Below, one piece after another: positions 48,668-49,527 of a stretch of 49,527 bases of DNA. The stretch is taken from positions 1-49,527 of the forward strand of contig CAMEDC010000023.1 of the NCBI GenBank assembly GCA_945913255.1, given 5' to 3'. The first letter of the stretch is position 1. Each line of letters starts with the position of its first letter. Position numbers and translations under genes: made by a program. Below the pieces are notes generated by a model, which was given only the letters and a program-made list of their open reading frames with translations, did no database searches and was not told the origin of the DNA. Source of the stretch: an uncultured Lachnospiraceae bacterium. GTDB lineage: Bacteria; Bacillota; Clostridia; Lachnospirales; Lachnospiraceae.

Positions 48668-49527
48668 CTACCCATTAACCACATTGTACCGATACTGCAT
48701 ATCATCGATATCATCAATCAGGTAGTACTGTACTGTCATGTCTGTTTTTGCATGACCCATCAACTTTGACACCATAAGTACATCCTTTGTCTTATGATAC
48801 TGGACTGATGCGAAAGTCTTACGGTAGACATGCACTGTCGTGTCCATTCTGGTAATTCCTGCTTTTTTTCCGATTTCTTTCGCAATCTTTTCCAGTGTCC
48901 CATTGAGCAGACGGTTATACGGTTTCCTGTCCCCTGTAAAGACTGCTGCCGTTGTCTGCGGCTTACTGTCCAGATATGCCTTAAGCGCCTTCACTGCTTT
49001 TGTTGTCAGCATCCCTGTCCTGTACCGGTTCGTTTTCTCCCCGAAGATTTCAACGCGCTTTCTCAGAAAATCGATGTCCGACACATTCAGATTCGCAATC
49101 TCACCAACTCTCATTCCTGTTGACAACATCAGCTCAAACAATGCTTTTTCCTTCAGTGTCTGGCATACTTCCCGCATATCCTCAATCTCTTCATCCGTCA
49201 GTCTTTCCTTTTTCTTCTGGACTGCTTTCACGCGATCCACATCGCACATAATATCATTTGCAATATGGTGCTTCCGGTATGCCCAGCTGAAGAAGGTTGA
49301 GAAATACCTATACAGCGTAGACTTGTAATTGATGCTGATTTTGTCCCGGAACTGCTTTACTGCCAGATAGTCCGTGATGTCCTGTCCGGTTATCTCGCTG
49401 TAATTCTTTCCAGTCTCCTCAAACAACTTCCTTACAGAGGAAATATAGTTTCTGATGGATGTTTCTTTCAGACCGGTTGCTGTCTGGTCAATCACGTACC
49501 TTTTGCAAATCCACTCATTATCATGGG
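48668..49527 (-). CDS. Tyrosine recombinase (partial, cut by window edge)
   Basis: At least 286 residues; the frame is open to the right edge (HDNEWICKRYVIDQTATG) and its start is outside. It has an N-terminal SAM-like DNA-binding domain and a catalytic domain with Arg in STGMRVGEIANLN, HVYRKT (His-x-x-Arg), GHAKTD (His) and the nucleophile Tyr in MTVQYYLID. The active site looks complete. It could be the prophage integrase, but its place between early and late genes also allows a XerC-like or DNA-inversion role. Confidence 0.88.
   Translation of the reverse strand, partial: HDNEWICKRYVIDQTATGLKETSIRNYISSVRKLFEETGKNYSEITGQDITDYLAVKQFRDKISINYKSTLYRYFSTFFSWAYRKHHIANDIMCDVDRVKAVQKKKERLTDEEIEDMREVCQTLKEKALFELMLSTGMRVGEIANLNVSDIDFLRKRVEIFGEKTNRYRTGMLTTKAVKALKAYLDSKPQTTAAVFTGDRKPYNRLLNGTLEKIAKEIGKKAGITRMDTTVHVYRKTFASVQYHKTKDVLMVSKLMGHAKTDMTVQYYLIDDIDDMQYRYNVVNG

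Larger units (their letters stand above)
29749..49527. mobile_element. Prophage, late-gene half (HK97-type siphophage)
   Basis: From about 29.75 kb the genes form a standard late phage order: terminase, portal, protease, capsid, connectors, tail tube, chaperones, tape measure, tail tip and fibres, holin, endolysin. Nearly all are on the minus strand. The left boundary lies somewhere in 29593-29748, upstream of the host regulator gene; no attachment repeat can be assigned because the right end is outside the window. Lysogeny and replication genes must also lie beyond 49527. Whether it is intact cannot be judged, but no late gene is obviously broken. Confidence 0.92.

Noticed and set aside
1..49527. 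CRISPR array or rRNA/tRNA genes
   Set aside because: No regularly spaced direct repeats and no conserved rRNA or tRNA sequence were seen on either strand.

Overview
The window is a piece of chromosome from a Gram-positive anaerobe of the Clostridia, most likely a Lachnospiraceae gut bacterium. The basis is strong AGGAGG-type ribosome binding sites, a T-box leader, a PyrB-PyrI aspartate carbamoyltransferase pair, a KtrAB/KdpDE-type potassium cluster, and a siphophage-type prophage with an LLH-family holin and P27-type terminase. The species is not determined. Bases 1 to about 29,600 are host DNA. From about 29,750 to the right edge is the late half of a prophage.

Host part, left to right. 1-4.4 kb: a metallo-beta-lactamase-fold hydrolase, an SGNH hydrolase, a YjdF protein with a structured leader, two GNAT acetyltransferases (one frameshifted) and a flavodoxin-like reductase. 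4.5-8.9 kb: a complete-looking folate operon on the minus strand (folC, folE, an HD-domain hydrolase, folP, fused folB-folK). 9-11.3 kb: a small CmpB-like membrane protein, a MATE transporter and a PH-domain protein. 11.3-13.4 kb (plus strand): a nitroreductase, then pyrB-pyrI behind an intrinsic terminator that may be an attenuator. 13.4-15.8 kb: a DUF362 protein and a pair of uncharacterised proteins. 16-19.1 kb: an ABC importer whose T-box leader has a UGG specifier, so it is inferred to import tryptophan. 19.1-21.7 kb: a GNAT protein, an SPL-like radical SAM protein and rsgA, preceded by a tiny leader ORF and terminator. 22-26.5 kb: a potassium-uptake operon (ktrB, ktrA, a 45-residue membrane protein, a shortened kdpD and kdpE) with KdpE-like repeats upstream. 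26.7-29.5 kb: a second two-component system.

Prophage part (mostly minus strand, read right to left): tyrosine recombinase (cut by the window edge), late regulator, HNH endonuclease, small and large terminase, portal, ClpP-like protease, HK97-type capsid, connector and tail-completion proteins, major tail protein, tail chaperones G/GT, tape measure, tail and fibre proteins, then an XhlA-like protein, a DUF2829 (Tad2-like) protein, holin and GH25 endolysin. A small plus-strand cargo gene follows. Lysogeny and early genes must lie beyond the right edge.

The most interesting finding is a DNA-inversion (shufflon-like) system for the tail fibre. An identical 12-bp sequence, AAATAGCAATTT, occurs four times as two inverted pairs (29,749, 30,521, 33,459 and 34,087). 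In each case it is the first codons (Asn-Ser-Asn-Leu/Phe frame) of an alternative fibre C-terminus. One copy lies inside the intact fibre gene. The other three head promoterless, start-less coding cassettes, arranged as two convergent pairs. Inversions between opposed sites could give the fibre four different C-terminal domains. Two canonical -1 ribosomal frameshift heptamers are also present: T TTT TTC in the tail chaperone, as expected, and A AAA AAC at the very end of the capsid gene, which would add a 56-residue HeH/SAP-like tail. A perfect 16-bp palindrome, GTTGCACCGGTGCAAC, recurs three times (plus one near copy) within the prophage.
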